30,712 nt of DNA from positions 1 through 30,712 of the forward strand of contig JBAYJY010000042.1 of assembly GCA_041664945.1 (NCBI GenBank), read 5' to 3'. How positions within the stretch are numbered: the stretch's first letter is position 1; the number at the start of each line of letters is the position of its first letter. Below, piece after piece: positions 15,500-24,547 of the stretch. A model generated the notes under the pieces. It saw nothing but the letters and a program-made list of their open reading frames with translations. It was not told where the DNA came from and did no database searches. This stretch comes from JBAYJY01 sp041664945 (GTDB taxonomy: Bacteria; UBP15; UBA6099). A program made the translations under genes and the position numbers.

Positions 15500-17593
15500 A
15501 TGTTGAAGGCAAAAGAAAAAACAACCGTGTTTGATTTGCGCCTGATCAGGCGGGCAGTCAAGGATTCGTTTGGCAAACTTGACCCGCGCGCGCAGATAAA
15601 GAACCCGGTGATGTTTGTGGTATTCATCGGGGCTGTTATTATGACGCTGATTGTAGCGAAGGGCATCGCGCAATCGGGTTTTGAGAATCTTAAGTTCAAT
15701 ATACAGATTGCGCTGTGGCTGTGGTTCACCGTGTTGTTCGCCAATTTCGCAGAAGCGGTCGCCGAAGGGCGCGGAAAGGCGCAGGCGGACACGCTTCGGG
15801 CTATGAGCAAAGACACAACCGCGCGGCGAATTCTGAGCTTGCGCGAGGAGAAAATTTCGGCAAAAGAACTCAAAATAGATGATCTTGTGGTATGCGAAAC
15901 CGGAGACATAATTCCCGGCGACGGCGATGTCGTGGAGGGGATAGCGAGCGTGGACGAGTCGGCGATCACCGGCGAATCGGCGCCGGTCATTCGGGAAAGC
16001 GGCGGCGACCGGAGCGCGGTGACGGGCGGAACGCGCGTCATCAGCGACCGCATTATCATAAGAATCACCGCCACGGCGGGACAGAGTTTTCTTGACCGCA
16101 TGATCTCAATGGTAGAGGGCGCAAAGCGGCAGCCCACGCCGAACGAGCGCGCGCTGTCGGTTCTTCTGATCAGCCTCACCGCGATATTTCTGCTTGCGGT
16201 CGGCACTCTCAAGGGATTCACGATCTACAGTGAGCGGGCCGGCGGCGGACAGGGTTTCGCCACCCTCGCGGTTATGATATCTCTTATTGTTTGTCTCATT
16301 CCGACCACAATCGGCGGGCTTCTGTCCGCGATCGGCATCAGCGGCATGGACAGGATGCTGCGCAAAAATGTGCTTGCGATGAGCGGCAAAGCCGTAGAAG
16401 CAGCCGGGGACATCGACGTGCTGTTGCTGGATAAGACCGGAACGATAACGCTCGGAAACCGCATGGCGACTACGTTTGCGCCGGCGCCGGGAGTTTCGCT
16501 TGACCGGCTTGCTGATGCGGCGCAGCTTGCCTCTCTTTCCGATGAGACGCCGGAGGGACGGTCCATTGTAGTTCTTGCAAAAGAGAAATATGGGTTGCGG
16601 GGCCGTGAATTGCGCCGCGATACAAAATTCGTTCCGTTTTCAGCAAAGACGCGCATCAGCGGCGTCGATCTTCCGACGCATGACGGGAAAATTCGAAACA
16701 TCCGCAAGGGGGCGATTGATTCCATACAGGAATTTGTGCTGTCGGCCGGAGGACCGTTTCCATCACAACTCAAAACAATCGCTGACGAAGTCGCCAGAAG
16801 CGGCGCGACGCCTTTGGCGGTCGCCGAGGGAAAAGAAGCGCTCGGCGTCATAGTGTTGAAGGATATCGTGAAAGGCGGCATCCGCGAGCGTTTCGCCGAG
16901 CTTCGGCGCATGGGCATCCGGACGGTTATGATTACGGGCGACAACCCGCTCACGGCGGCATCCATAGCGGCGGAGGCGGGCGTGGATGATTTCATCGCGG
17001 AGGCGACGCCTGAAACCAAGCTCCAGCGCATACGGGATGAACAGGCGCTGGGGCATCTGGTCGCAATGATAGGCGATGGAACCAACGACGCGCCCGCGCT
17101 GGCGCAGTCGGATGTCGGGGTCGCCATGAACACCGGCACACAGGCGGCGCGCGAGGCTGGAAACATGGTGGACCTCGACAGCAATCCCACGAAACTTATC
17201 GAGGTGGTTGAAACCGGAAAGCAACTGCTCATGACGCGAGGCGCGCTCACTACCTTCAGCATCGCAAACGATGTGTCGAAATATTTTGCCATACTTCCAG
17301 CCATGTTTTCCGGGCTTTATGCCGCGGGCGCCGGAGGGCCGGGGCCGCTCGCCGCCTTGAATATCATGAAGCTGCATTCGCCGCAGAGCGCAATCCTGAG
17401 CGCGGTCATTTTCAATGCGCTGATAATCGTCGCCCTGATCCCGCTCGCCCTCCGAGGCGTGAAATACCGGCCGCTCGGCGCATCCGTCATATTGCGGAAG
17501 AATCTGATCGTTTATGGATTCGGGGGGCTTATCATCCCGTTCATCGGCATTAAACTAATCGACGCTCTACTAACTGCGCTGAGACTGATATAA
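15500..17593 (+). CDS. kdpB: Potassium-transporting P-type ATPase subunit KdpB
   Basis: A 697-residue P-type ATPase that powers K+ uptake by KdpA. It shows the actuator motif TGES (157-160), the phosphorylated Asp in DKTGT (Asp311), a nucleotide-binding domain with KGA and the MIGDGTNDAPAL hinge, and the expected transmembrane segments. The ATG at 15500 is preferred, 11 bases after AAGGAG (15483-15488); the TTG at 15491 is only two bases from it. It lies 13 bp before kdpC. Confidence 0.98.
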   Translation: MLKAKEKTTVFDLRLIRRAVKDSFGKLDPRAQIKNPVMFVVFIGAVIMTLIVAKGIAQSGFENLKFNIQIALWLWFTVLFANFAEAVAEGRGKAQADTLRAMSKDTTARRILSLREEKISAKELKIDDLVVCETGDIIPGDGDVVEGIASVDESAITGESAPVIRESGGDRSAVTGGTRVISDRIIIRITATAGQSFLDRMISMVEGAKRQPTPNERALSVLLISLTAIFLLAVGTLKGFTIYSERAGGGQGFATLAVMISLIVCLIPTTIGGLLSAIGISGMDRMLRKNVLAMSGKAVEAAGDIDVLLLDKTGTITLGNRMATTFAPAPGVSLDRLADAAQLASLSDETPEGRSIVVLAKEKYGLRGRELRRDTKFVPFSAKTRISGVDLPTHDGKIRNIRKGAIDSIQEFVLSAGGPFPSQLKTIADEVARSGATPLAVAEGKEALGVIVLKDIVKGGIRERFAELRRMGIRTVMITGDNPLTAASIAAEAGVDDFIAEATPETKLQRIRDEQALGHLVAMIGDGTNDAPALAQSDVGVAMNTGTQAAREAGNMVDLDSNPTKLIEVVETGKQLLMTRGALTTFSIANDVSKYFAILPAMFSGLYAAGAGGPGPLAALNIMKLHSPQSAILSAVIFNALIIVALIPLALRGVKYRPLGASVILRKNLIVYGFGGLIIPFIGIKLIDALLTALRLI

Positions 17594-17606
17594 TAAGGAG
17601 CGGCAT

Positions 17607-18200
17607 ATGAAAAATATTAAAGCATGCGTTTTCATTTTCCTGCTATTGACGGCGATAACGGGCGCGCTTTATCCCGCCGCCGTCACAGCGGTCGCGCAAT
17701 TGCTGTTTGCGGACAAAGCGAACGGAAGCCTGATCCGGCGGGGAGATGAGATACGGGGATCGCGGCTGATAGGCCAGAAATTCACATCGCCTGCATATTT
17801 CGCGGGTCGCCCGTCGGCATCCGATTACTCCGCGCTTCCATCCGCCGCAAGCAATCAGGGTCCGACCAGCGCTTCTTTGAAAAGCGCTGTTGAAGGCAGG
17901 CGCAGGAACCTTACGAGTCGCATTTCAGGAACAATTCCGGCGGACCTTCTTCTGGCTTCCGGGAGCGGGCTCGACCCGCATATAAGTCCGGAGGCGGCGC
18001 TTGTCCAGATAGATCACGTGGCAAAGGCGCGTAATTTATCCGGAATGCGGAGAACTCAACTCGAGAGGCTTGTCAGGCGGAGCATTGAAGGGCCACAGAT
18101 GGGAATATTCGGAGCGCCGCGGGTCAATGCGCTGAAACTAAATATGGAAACAGACCATATATTCGGAGCGCCGCGAATCAATGGAGATGAACTGCGTTGA
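17607..18200 (+). CDS. kdpC: Potassium-transporting ATPase subunit KdpC, with duplicated C-terminal tail
   Basis: A 197-residue single-pass membrane protein: an N-terminal transmembrane segment (about 5-30), then IGQKFTSPAYFAGRPSAS, NQGPTS, GSGLDPHISPEAA and the usual C-terminal GxPRVNxLxLN motif (FGAPRVNALKLN). KdpC joins KdpA and KdpB and helps couple ATP use. Unusually, the C-terminal motif is repeated once more (IFGAPRINGDELR) by a 54-bp tandem duplication, so the protein runs about 14-18 residues past its normal end. The ATG has AAGGAG six bases upstream. The stop overlaps the kdpD start as TTGA. Confidence 0.96.
   Translation: MKNIKACVFIFLLLTAITGALYPAAVTAVAQLLFADKANGSLIRRGDEIRGSRLIGQKFTSPAYFAGRPSASDYSALPSAASNQGPTSASLKSAVEGRRRNLTSRISGTIPADLLLASGSGLDPHISPEAALVQIDHVAKARNLSGMRRTQLERLVRRSIEGPQMGIFGAPRVNALKLNMETDHIFGAPRINGDELR
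18105..18200 (+). repeat. 54-bp imperfect tandem duplication at the kdpC 3' end
   Basis: ATATTCGGAGCGCCGCG occurs exactly at 18105-18121 and 18159-18175, 54 bp apart, followed by the related GTCAATG / ATCAATG. The second, shorter unit codes for the extra KdpC tail, ends at the kdpC stop and holds GGAGAT, the likely kdpD ribosome site. Confidence 0.85.
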
Positions 18201-20863
18201 CGGAAAACGGTTCTGAAAACCGTCCCGATCCCGACCTGCTTCTGAAGGCGATTCAGAGACAGGAAGGAAAAGGGGACAAAGGCAAGCTGAAAGTATTTCT
18301 CGGCATGGCCGCGGGAGTCGGCAAGACCTATGCAATGTTAAGCGCAGCGCATGAGATGCCCGCGAGAAATATCGATGTCGCTGTTGGATTCATAGAAACG
18401 CACGGCCGCGCGGAGACGGAAGCGCTTGTCGCGGGACTGGAAGTGATCCCGCGCAGAATTGTGCCCTACCGCAGCGTGACGCTCGAAGAGATGGACATCG
18501 ACGCAGCACTCGCCCGCCGCCCGCAGATCGTTCTTGTGGATGAGGCGGCGCACACGAACGCGCCGGGAAGCCGCCATGCGAAACGATGGCATGATATTCT
18601 CGAAATCCTCGATTCCGGCATAGATGTCTACACCACGCTCAACATCCAGCATATAGAAAGCCTGACGGATACCGTGCGTGAAATCACGGGCGTGGCAATT
18701 ACGGAAACAATCCCCGATTCGGTGATTGACATAGCGGACGAGGTTCTTCTCGTAGACCTCGCGCCTGAAGAACTGCTAAAGAGGCTCAGAGAAGGCAAGG
18801 TTTACGGCGAAGAGCGCGCCGGGCGGGCGATGCAGAACTTCTTCCGTCCCGGAAATCTCTCGGCGCTGCGCGAGATGGCGCTGCGTCTTGTCGCCGAGCG
18901 GGTCAACCGCGAGCTACGCGATTACCGGCAGGTTCATCACATCACCGACGCATGGAAGACAAGCCACCGGCTCTTGGTGGCTGTGTATGCCAGCCCGTAT
19001 TCCGAAACGCTGATCCGTTGGACGAGGAGGATGGCGTCGGGACTCGACGCGGAATGGTACGGCGCTTATGTGGAATCCGGCGTCCCCCTTACCGATGACG
19101 AGAGCCGCCTTCTCTCGCGGAATCTTTCGCTTGTCAAGGAACTCGGCGGAATTGTGTTGACAACTGTCGACGACGATCCAGTCCGCGGCATTCTCCGTCT
19201 GGCGCAGGAGAATCAGGTCGCGCAGCTTGTGATCGGCAAATCCCGCCGTGGATTTTTGCACAACCTGCGCCATGGAGGTTCAGTCGTCGAGCGGTTGCTG
19301 AAAGACAGCGGGAGTATTGATATATACATTGTTTCCGGAGAATCCGGGGAACGAACGAGAGATTCGGGCGGGGCGATGGGAAGTCCTCTGAAGCAGTTTG
19401 TTTTAAAGGATTTCGCGATCGCCGCGGCGACAACCGCTCTTCTCGGATTAATCGGCTGGCTGCTGAATCCTATAATCTCATATCACGCAGTGGGGCTGAT
19501 ATTCCTTCTCGGCGTGACCATTCTGGGGTTGTTTGTCGGGCGCATGGCGGGTCTGGCCGGCGCGCTGTTATGCGGTTTGGCGTGGAACTTTTTTTTCATC
19601 CCTCCATATTACACTTTTGCAATACAAGCTCCGGAAGACTATATGATGTTCGGAATGTTTTTCGGAGCGGCTGGCGTCATCGGGCATCTCACGTCGCGGC
19701 TGCGTGAAAATGAAAGGCAACTGCGAATACGAGAGCGGCGGGTAACGGCTCTTTACCATTTTACAAGAGAAATCTCCTCCGCGAAAAACATTCATAGCGT
19801 TCTGGACACTGCGGTGGAACACATCAGTTCTGTTTTTGAAGCCGACACGGCTGTGCTCGTTAAAGATCCCGCGAAGGGTTTGATTCCGCACGAGGGAAAC
19901 ACATTTCTAATGGATGAAAAAGAAATGGCGGTGGCGGAATGGGCCGCAATTCACAGCAGGCCCGCAGGGCTGCGGACGGACACCCTTCCCACGGCAAAAG
20001 CTTTTTACATCCCTCTCGTGGCGTCTCAGGGAACAGTCGGCGCCGTGGGGATGAGGCAGCGCCGCAAAAGGCCGGACACCCCGGAAATGACGGCGCTTGC
20101 GGAAACCTTCGCGCGTCAGCTCGCCATGGGCATCGAGCGCGAACAGTTTAATGATATCGCGCGGCGCACCATGCTGATTCAGGAATCCGAGAGACTTTAC
20201 AAATCCATTCTGAATTCCGTATCCCACGAGCTTAAAACCCCGCTCGCCGCAATCGAAGGTTCGGCGAGCGCTCTTCTCGACCCGATCATAGGCGCTGACG
20301 CTGAATCCTCAGCCGAACTTGCCGGGGAGATAATGAAGGCTTCTCAGCGGTTGTCGCGACTTGTGAACAATTTGCTCGACATGACCCGGCTCGAATCAGG
20401 CGTCATCCCGCTTCGCCGCGAGCCCGGCGATATTAAAGACCTCGTCAGCGCTTCATTGAGATATCTCGAAAAAGAACTCGACGGACACTCGATCGACATA
20501 AAGATTCCCGATGGATTGCCGCTGATCAATATGGATTTTCTGCTCATGGAGCAGGCCATCGTGAACATCCTTCACAACATCGCGGCTCATACGCCGTCCG
20601 AAACGCCTGTAGAGCTCACGGTCAAACCAGATGCGGGCGCGCTTGTTATCAGCGTGCGCGACATGGGGCCGGGGCTTCCAGCGGAACATCCGGAGCAGGT
20701 TCTTGAAAAATTCTGGCGAGCAGACCCGCACAAGCCCGGCGGCACAGGGCTTGGGCTGGCCATCGCTAAAGGCTGGGTGGAGGCGCATGGCGGAACGCTG
20801 CTGGCCCGCAATCACCCGAAGGGCGGCGCGGAATTCATTATCCGCCTGCCTCTGGAGGTTTAA
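18197..20863 (+). CDS. kdpD: Osmosensitive K+ channel sensor histidine kinase KdpD
   Basis: An 888-residue sensor kinase, close to the usual length. Order: KdpD N-terminal domain with Walker A GMAAGVGKT (36-44) and LVDEAAHTNAPGSRH; a universal-stress-protein-like domain (about 252-375); four transmembrane segments (about 400-500); a GAF-like domain (about 515-655); HisKA with SHELKTP and phospho-acceptor His677; HATPase with NILHN, DMGPG and GGTGLGLAIA. It senses low K+ or turgor and phosphorylates KdpE. The TTG start at 18197 overlaps the kdpC stop and has GGAGAT (18183-18188) eight bases upstream. Confidence 0.97.
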   Translation: MTENGSENRPDPDLLLKAIQRQEGKGDKGKLKVFLGMAAGVGKTYAMLSAAHEMPARNIDVAVGFIETHGRAETEALVAGLEVIPRRIVPYRSVTLEEMDIDAALARRPQIVLVDEAAHTNAPGSRHAKRWHDILEILDSGIDVYTTLNIQHIESLTDTVREITGVAITETIPDSVIDIADEVLLVDLAPEELLKRLREGKVYGEERAGRAMQNFFRPGNLSALREMALRLVAERVNRELRDYRQVHHITDAWKTSHRLLVAVYASPYSETLIRWTRRMASGLDAEWYGAYVESGVPLTDDESRLLSRNLSLVKELGGIVLTTVDDDPVRGILRLAQENQVAQLVIGKSRRGFLHNLRHGGSVVERLLKDSGSIDIYIVSGESGERTRDSGGAMGSPLKQFVLKDFAIAAATTALLGLIGWLLNPIISYHAVGLIFLLGVTILGLFVGRMAGLAGALLCGLAWNFFFIPPYYTFAIQAPEDYMMFGMFFGAAGVIGHLTSRLRENERQLRIRERRVTALYHFTREISSAKNIHSVLDTAVEHISSVFEADTAVLVKDPAKGLIPHEGNTFLMDEKEMAVAEWAAIHSRPAGLRTDTLPTAKAFYIPLVASQGTVGAVGMRQRRKRPDTPEMTALAETFARQLAMGIEREQFNDIARRTMLIQESERLYKSILNSVSHELKTPLAAIEGSASALLDPIIGADAESSAELAGEIMKASQRLSRLVNNLLDMTRLESGVIPLRREPGDIKDLVSASLRYLEKELDGHSIDIKIPDGLPLINMDFLLMEQAIVNILHNIAAHTPSETPVELTVKPDAGALVISVRDMGPGLPAEHPEQVLEKFWRADPHKPGGTGLGLAIAKGWVEAHGGTLLARNHPKGGAEFIIRLPLEV

Positions 20864-20865
20864 AA

Positions 20866-21561
20866 ATGACGAATGAAACCGGCAAACCCCTGATTCTTGT
20901 GATAGATGATGAGCAAGCAATCCGGCGACTGTTGCGAACGACGCTTAAAGCGCATGAATATGACATTTCGGAAGCGTCGACTGGACAGGACGGGATTATT
21001 TCCGCCGCGACAAGGCCGCCTGACATGGTCATCCTCGACATGAATCTGCCGGATATCACCGGTATCGAGGTTCTGAAAAAACTCAGAGAGTGGTACAAGC
21101 GACCGGTTATGGTGTTGTCTGTGGTAAATGACGAGGAAATGATCGTCAATGCGCTCGATCTCGGAGCGGACGATTATCTCACAAAACCGTTCAGCGTTCC
21201 TGAATTTCTCGCGCGTCTCCGCGTTTGCTTTCGCCATAACAAACAAGAACCCGCGGAACCGATTTTCAAATCAGGCTCGCTAACGGTGGACTTCCCTAAA
21301 AGGGAAGTTTTCGTTGACGGGAAGCAGGTGCATCTGACCTCGACGGAATTCAATCTGCTCAAAATCTTTATTCAGCACGCCGGCAAAGTGCTGACGCACA
21401 GGCATATATTGAGGGAGGTTTGGGGGCCGGGGGCAGCGCAGGATGTGCAGTATCTGCGGGTTTACGTCGGACATCTACGGCAGAAACTCGAGCCCGATCC
21501 GAACCGCCCGCAGTTTCTTGTCACAGAACCGGGCGTCGGCTACCGCCTTCTTATTCTTTGA
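20866..21561 (+). CDS. kdpE: Response regulator KdpE (OmpR/PhoB family)
   Basis: A 231-residue two-domain regulator: receiver with acidic pocket DD (14-15), phospho-acceptor Asp58 in VILDMNLPD, VLSVVND and YLTKPF, then a winged-helix DNA-binding domain from about residue 130 (LTSTEFNLLKIF, VLTHRHILREVWG, YLRVYVGHLRQKLE). It activates kdp transcription when phosphorylated by KdpD. The ATG follows the kdpD stop by two bases, with GGAGG (20854-20858) seven bases upstream. After the stop, TTCACA-TCATC-TGTGAA (21566-21582) could form a small hairpin without a T-run. Confidence 0.97.
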   Translation: MTNETGKPLILVIDDEQAIRRLLRTTLKAHEYDISEASTGQDGIISAATRPPDMVILDMNLPDITGIEVLKKLREWYKRPVMVLSVVNDEEMIVNALDLGADDYLTKPFSVPEFLARLRVCFRHNKQEPAEPIFKSGSLTVDFPKREVFVDGKQVHLTSTEFNLLKIFIQHAGKVLTHRHILREVWGPGAAQDVQYLRVYVGHLRQKLEPDPNRPQFLVTEPGVGYRLLIL

Positions 21562-21637
21562 TTGATTCACATCATCTGTGAAAGAAGATGTCAGCCGCGC
21601 CCCTGTCTTTTCTATTCAATTCCCTGAAATTTCTCCG

Positions 21638-21705
21638 TTTTTTATGTGTTATTTATGCTAATCCGACAAATTTTAACGCTGTTTTTATGGACTCGCGAAT
21701 ATACT
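21638..21705 (+). promoter_or_regulatory. Second copy of the kdp-type promoter
   Basis: This 68-bp block aligns without gaps to 13686-13753 upstream of kdpA, with 46 of 68 bases identical by my count. The TTTATG boxes (21641-21646, 21652-21657 and 21684-21689) and the -10 TATACT (21700-21705) sit at exactly the same offsets. It should make the gene at 21767 respond to KdpE. Confidence 0.65.
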
Positions 21706-21766
21706 TATGCAAAGTGAAGGATTTATTGGAATTTCTTTAATGGCGTTAAGGGAGGCGAATCCGCAA

Positions 21767-22117
21767 ATGTATGCAAAGCAAGAAGAAATATTAACAGACG
21801 AGTATGAATCGCTGATGGAACTGGCAAAGGCGCGCATTGCGGATAAAGAATACAACGATGCTCTTTCTCATCTCGCGCGCGCTGTATCAGTCGAAATAGC
21901 AAGGCCTGAGGCGTATAACCTGATAGGGGCGATTTTCGAAATGAACGGGGACATTTTTGAAGCTCAGAAATACTACAGAGCCGCGCTTTCTTTTGTTCCC
22001 TCATACATTCCTTCGCAGAAAAACCTCGCAAGAACTGTAAAATGGCGCGGAGATGGAGACATTGTTCTGGAAGAAATGAATTGCTGCGAGGCTCGCTCCC
22101 GGGCTGATTTAAGCTGA
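21767..22117 (+). CDS. Small TPR-repeat protein, likely in the Kdp regulon
   Basis: A 116-residue soluble helical protein with about two tetratricopeptide repeats (ALSHLARAVSVEIARPEAYN and AYNLIGAIFEMNGDIFEAQKYYRAA-type pattern, about residues 25-95). TPRs bind other proteins. The start chosen is the ATG at 21767, with AAGGGAGG (21748-21755) eleven bases upstream. The earlier in-frame ATG at 21707 lies right after the -10 box and would precede the predicted transcript start. It stands downstream of kdpE, with its own promoter of kdp type. Its partner is unknown; KdpD or the pump are obvious ideas but unproven. It converges with the gene at 22160. Confidence 0.78.
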   Translation: MYAKQEEILTDEYESLMELAKARIADKEYNDALSHLARAVSVEIARPEAYNLIGAIFEMNGDIFEAQKYYRAALSFVPSYIPSQKNLARTVKWRGDGDIVLEEMNCCEARSRADLS

Positions 22118-22159
22118 GAATGATGCGGCTATGCATCTGCCGCTGCCGCCGCAAATCCT

Positions 22160-24193
22160 CTACTCTTCGAGGGCTGGGTGGCCGGAAAGCTGTTCCAGCC
22201 GGTTTTTTTCCAGATAATCCTCGCAGACGGAAAGTAATTCGACAGGCAGCTTTTTCTCCAGTATCAGTTCCTTAAAAACTTGCGAAGCCCACTTGGGATG
22301 TCCGAGTTTCGCCTGGCAAACGCCGACATAAAATTTAGGCAACGGCTCCCCGGGGTTTAAACGCGCCGCTTTTTTGTAACATGTCAGCGCTCTCGGGTAA
22401 TCCTCCTCTTTATAAAACGCAAACCCTTTTTCCATGAAGTCTTTTAGCATAATAATTTCAATGAACAGCTTATTCTCAAGCAGATAATACAGGTCATAAA
22501 CGCGAATCGAACGGTCTTTTTCGGAGGGATTTTGCCGGAATTGGTTCCAAGGCGCGAGATTGACGCTTTTAGAAAAATGAATTCCGTGCCAGAGAAATTC
22601 GGCTTCCATGAACACCGGGAAAAAAGTAACGCACGGATCTTCCGCTTTGAAAACCGGCTCGAATTTTTCCTGAATCAATTGCAAGCCGCTGTCTGAAACG
22701 GTCTGCGGAAAGTGTTCGTGATGATCGATTATCAGATAACGGCGGAATTTTTTGGCGGCGGCGAGAACCAGCATGTCGAACGCGGGATCGACAGGCATGT
22801 CGTTCTCTTTGCCGTAGAGGCTGACGAAAGGAAATGAAGTGCAAATAAAGCTTTGCTCGCCCTGAGACCGGATATATTCAACAGCCAGCCTTATTCCGGA
22901 AGTGAGGTTGCCGACGCGATAGGAGTAAATAGAGTTTCTGACAATAATCCAGAGGAGAACCGGCGCCGCGGCGAGGACGGGAAGCTCCGACACGGCAAAC
23001 GCAGCCGCCAATATTAAAGCGGGCGCGAAAATCACTATGCCCCGCGCCGCTTTCCATGGAATGACGGTCAGAAAGCCGATAAAAACAATGGCTTGAGCCG
23101 CCAGGTAAACATCCAGCGGCTCGCGCCGCGCGGCAAGCAGCGCTATTCCGCAACCCGCCGCCGCGGCCAGCGCTATGCCGTCGCTGTTCAGAAAAAGTTT
23201 CGGGTAAAAGCCGATGCGTTGCGCCCACGAAACTTTTACGCCTTCCCCTTCGCTCTTTTTCAGCATGTCCTTTAATCTGTTGATGTTGAACATGACCCAT
23301 TCCATGGATTTCGCCGAATGGGAAATGACTTTGCCCTCGGGGAAAAGATAGGCGCAGATAATGAAGGGGATGTCGCTGATTAGAATGCATGCTGCCGCCG
23401 CCGCGAAAACCACGGAGATGGAAATGGCGAAAAACATGAAAGGCATGGACGCTGAAAAAATCGCGTAAGCGGCTTCCGAGATAAAAACCACGCCGGGGAT
23501 GACGCCTATCCAGAATGGATGGAACATGACGATTCCGCCGAGAAACACGCCGCTTGCGGCGAGCAAGAGAAAAGACTCGGGCGAGTAGAAATACGAGGCG
23601 CCGCCTGCGGCGAGCGCGATTTTGTGAGACAATGAAAACAGAATTAATAACTGGTAACACATCGCCATTCCGGATTCGGGGCCGGCTGAACGCGAGTGCA
23701 GCGTGTGCAGTCCGCTGACCGCGAGCATGGCGGCCGCCATTACTCCGACGGCCTTTCCGAAAGCGATCGAACCGTTCAGATAAACTAAAACAATTGTGAA
23801 GACGCCCATCGCAATTGACGGCGCGGCTATCGCAACATCCTTCTGTTTAATAAGCCTCAGCGAAAGTTTGATAATATAAACATGCCACGCTTTATAATAA
23901 GAGTAGAGCGTGGTTTTCGAAACATCGCAATATTCTTCGACAAGCGTTTTCCGTTGAACGGAAGCCGGGTCGTTTCTCGAACTTAAAAGGGTTTTCCAGT
24001 TTTTTCTGACGAAGCCGAACAGGCGTCGCACAACCGTCGCTTCGCGGTAATATGCCGCCTCGTCGTACAGGAACACGCCTTTTTTTCTGATGCGCCGAAT
24101 CCTAAGCAGCGTTCCGGCGATGACTATCCCCGCGAGCATCAAGATCGAATATTTATCTATGAATGCCGTTATTTCCGGTCGAAATATATTCAT
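22160..24193 (-). CDS. GT-C-like membrane glycosyltransferase with C-terminal TPR
   Basis: A 677-residue polytopic membrane protein: first transmembrane segment (about 17-32), a loop with FLYDEAAYY (Asp44-Glu45, the acidic pair expected for GT-C enzymes that use polyprenyl-phosphate sugars), about ten further hydrophobic segments to about residue 430, a soluble domain with IIDHHEHFPQ (about 500), and a TPR-like end (FAFYKEEDYPRALTCYKKAA, about 590-660). Such enzymes decorate proteins or glycans at the outer face of the inner membrane. The ATG at 24193 is the only sensible start before the first transmembrane segment; the ribosome site is weak (AAAGAT). A TPR on a GT-C enzyme suggests that it recruits a protein substrate or partner. 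The GT-C call rests on topology and the DE motif and is moderate. Confidence 0.75.
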   Translation of the reverse strand: MNIFRPEITAFIDKYSILMLAGIVIAGTLLRIRRIRKKGVFLYDEAAYYREATVVRRLFGFVRKNWKTLLSSRNDPASVQRKTLVEEYCDVSKTTLYSYYKAWHVYIIKLSLRLIKQKDVAIAAPSIAMGVFTIVLVYLNGSIAFGKAVGVMAAAMLAVSGLHTLHSRSAGPESGMAMCYQLLILFSLSHKIALAAGGASYFYSPESFLLLAASGVFLGGIVMFHPFWIGVIPGVVFISEAAYAIFSASMPFMFFAISISVVFAAAAACILISDIPFIICAYLFPEGKVISHSAKSMEWVMFNINRLKDMLKKSEGEGVKVSWAQRIGFYPKLFLNSDGIALAAAAGCGIALLAARREPLDVYLAAQAIVFIGFLTVIPWKAARGIVIFAPALILAAAFAVSELPVLAAAPVLLWIIVRNSIYSYRVGNLTSGIRLAVEYIRSQGEQSFICTSFPFVSLYGKENDMPVDPAFDMLVLAAAKKFRRYLIIDHHEHFPQTVSDSGLQLIQEKFEPVFKAEDPCVTFFPVFMEAEFLWHGIHFSKSVNLAPWNQFRQNPSEKDRSIRVYDLYYLLENKLFIEIIMLKDFMEKGFAFYKEEDYPRALTCYKKAARLNPGEPLPKFYVGVCQAKLGHPKWASQVFKELILEKKLPVELLSVCEDYLEKNRLEQLSGHPALEE

Positions 24194-24261
24194 GAAATCT
24201 TTAACTGATTTAGCGGCCTTAAGCGCATGCGGCAGCCCCTTTCAGTAGTTTCATTCAGTCC

Positions 24262-24301
24262 ACATCAGCGTCTGAGCGGCGACGGCGCAAAACGCTGATG
24301 T
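24262..24301. promoter_or_regulatory. Perfect 10-bp inverted repeat in divergent gap
   Basis: ACATCAGCGT (24262-24271) and ACGCTGATGT (24292-24301) are perfect complements separated by 20 bp. They lie in the gap 24194-24547 between divergent genes, so this may be an operator or a hairpin in the leader of the minus-strand gene. A second small inverted pair, GTTC-N6-GAAC, is at 24308-24321. Nothing else is seen in this gap. Confidence 0.5.
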
Positions 24302-24547
24302 CTATTGTTCATAAACGAACGATCATAATATATTTATCGCACAATTGGAAAATAGTATAGCGTCACTCGCAATAAGTCAAAACCTCGCGAGGATGGGATC
24401 GATTTTTTGCCGTTGCGAAGATGCCGCGAACAGGCCCGGACACGCGATTCGGAATATCAGCGGGGCGCCGTTTTACAAAAACAATCTTCGCGGTTAAAAT
24501 TACTCTTTGTGAAGATATGACATGAATTCGCCGCGCGGGTGTTGAAG

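Noticed and set aside
16225..17304. A 359-codon minus-strand open frame opposite kdpB
   Set aside because: kdpB is beyond doubt on the plus strand; the antisense translation is Ser/Ala-rich shadow with no start signal.
22118..22159. A terminator between the convergent genes at 22117 and 22160
   Set aside because: GCGGC...GCCGC could form a weak stem, but there is no T-run on either side.
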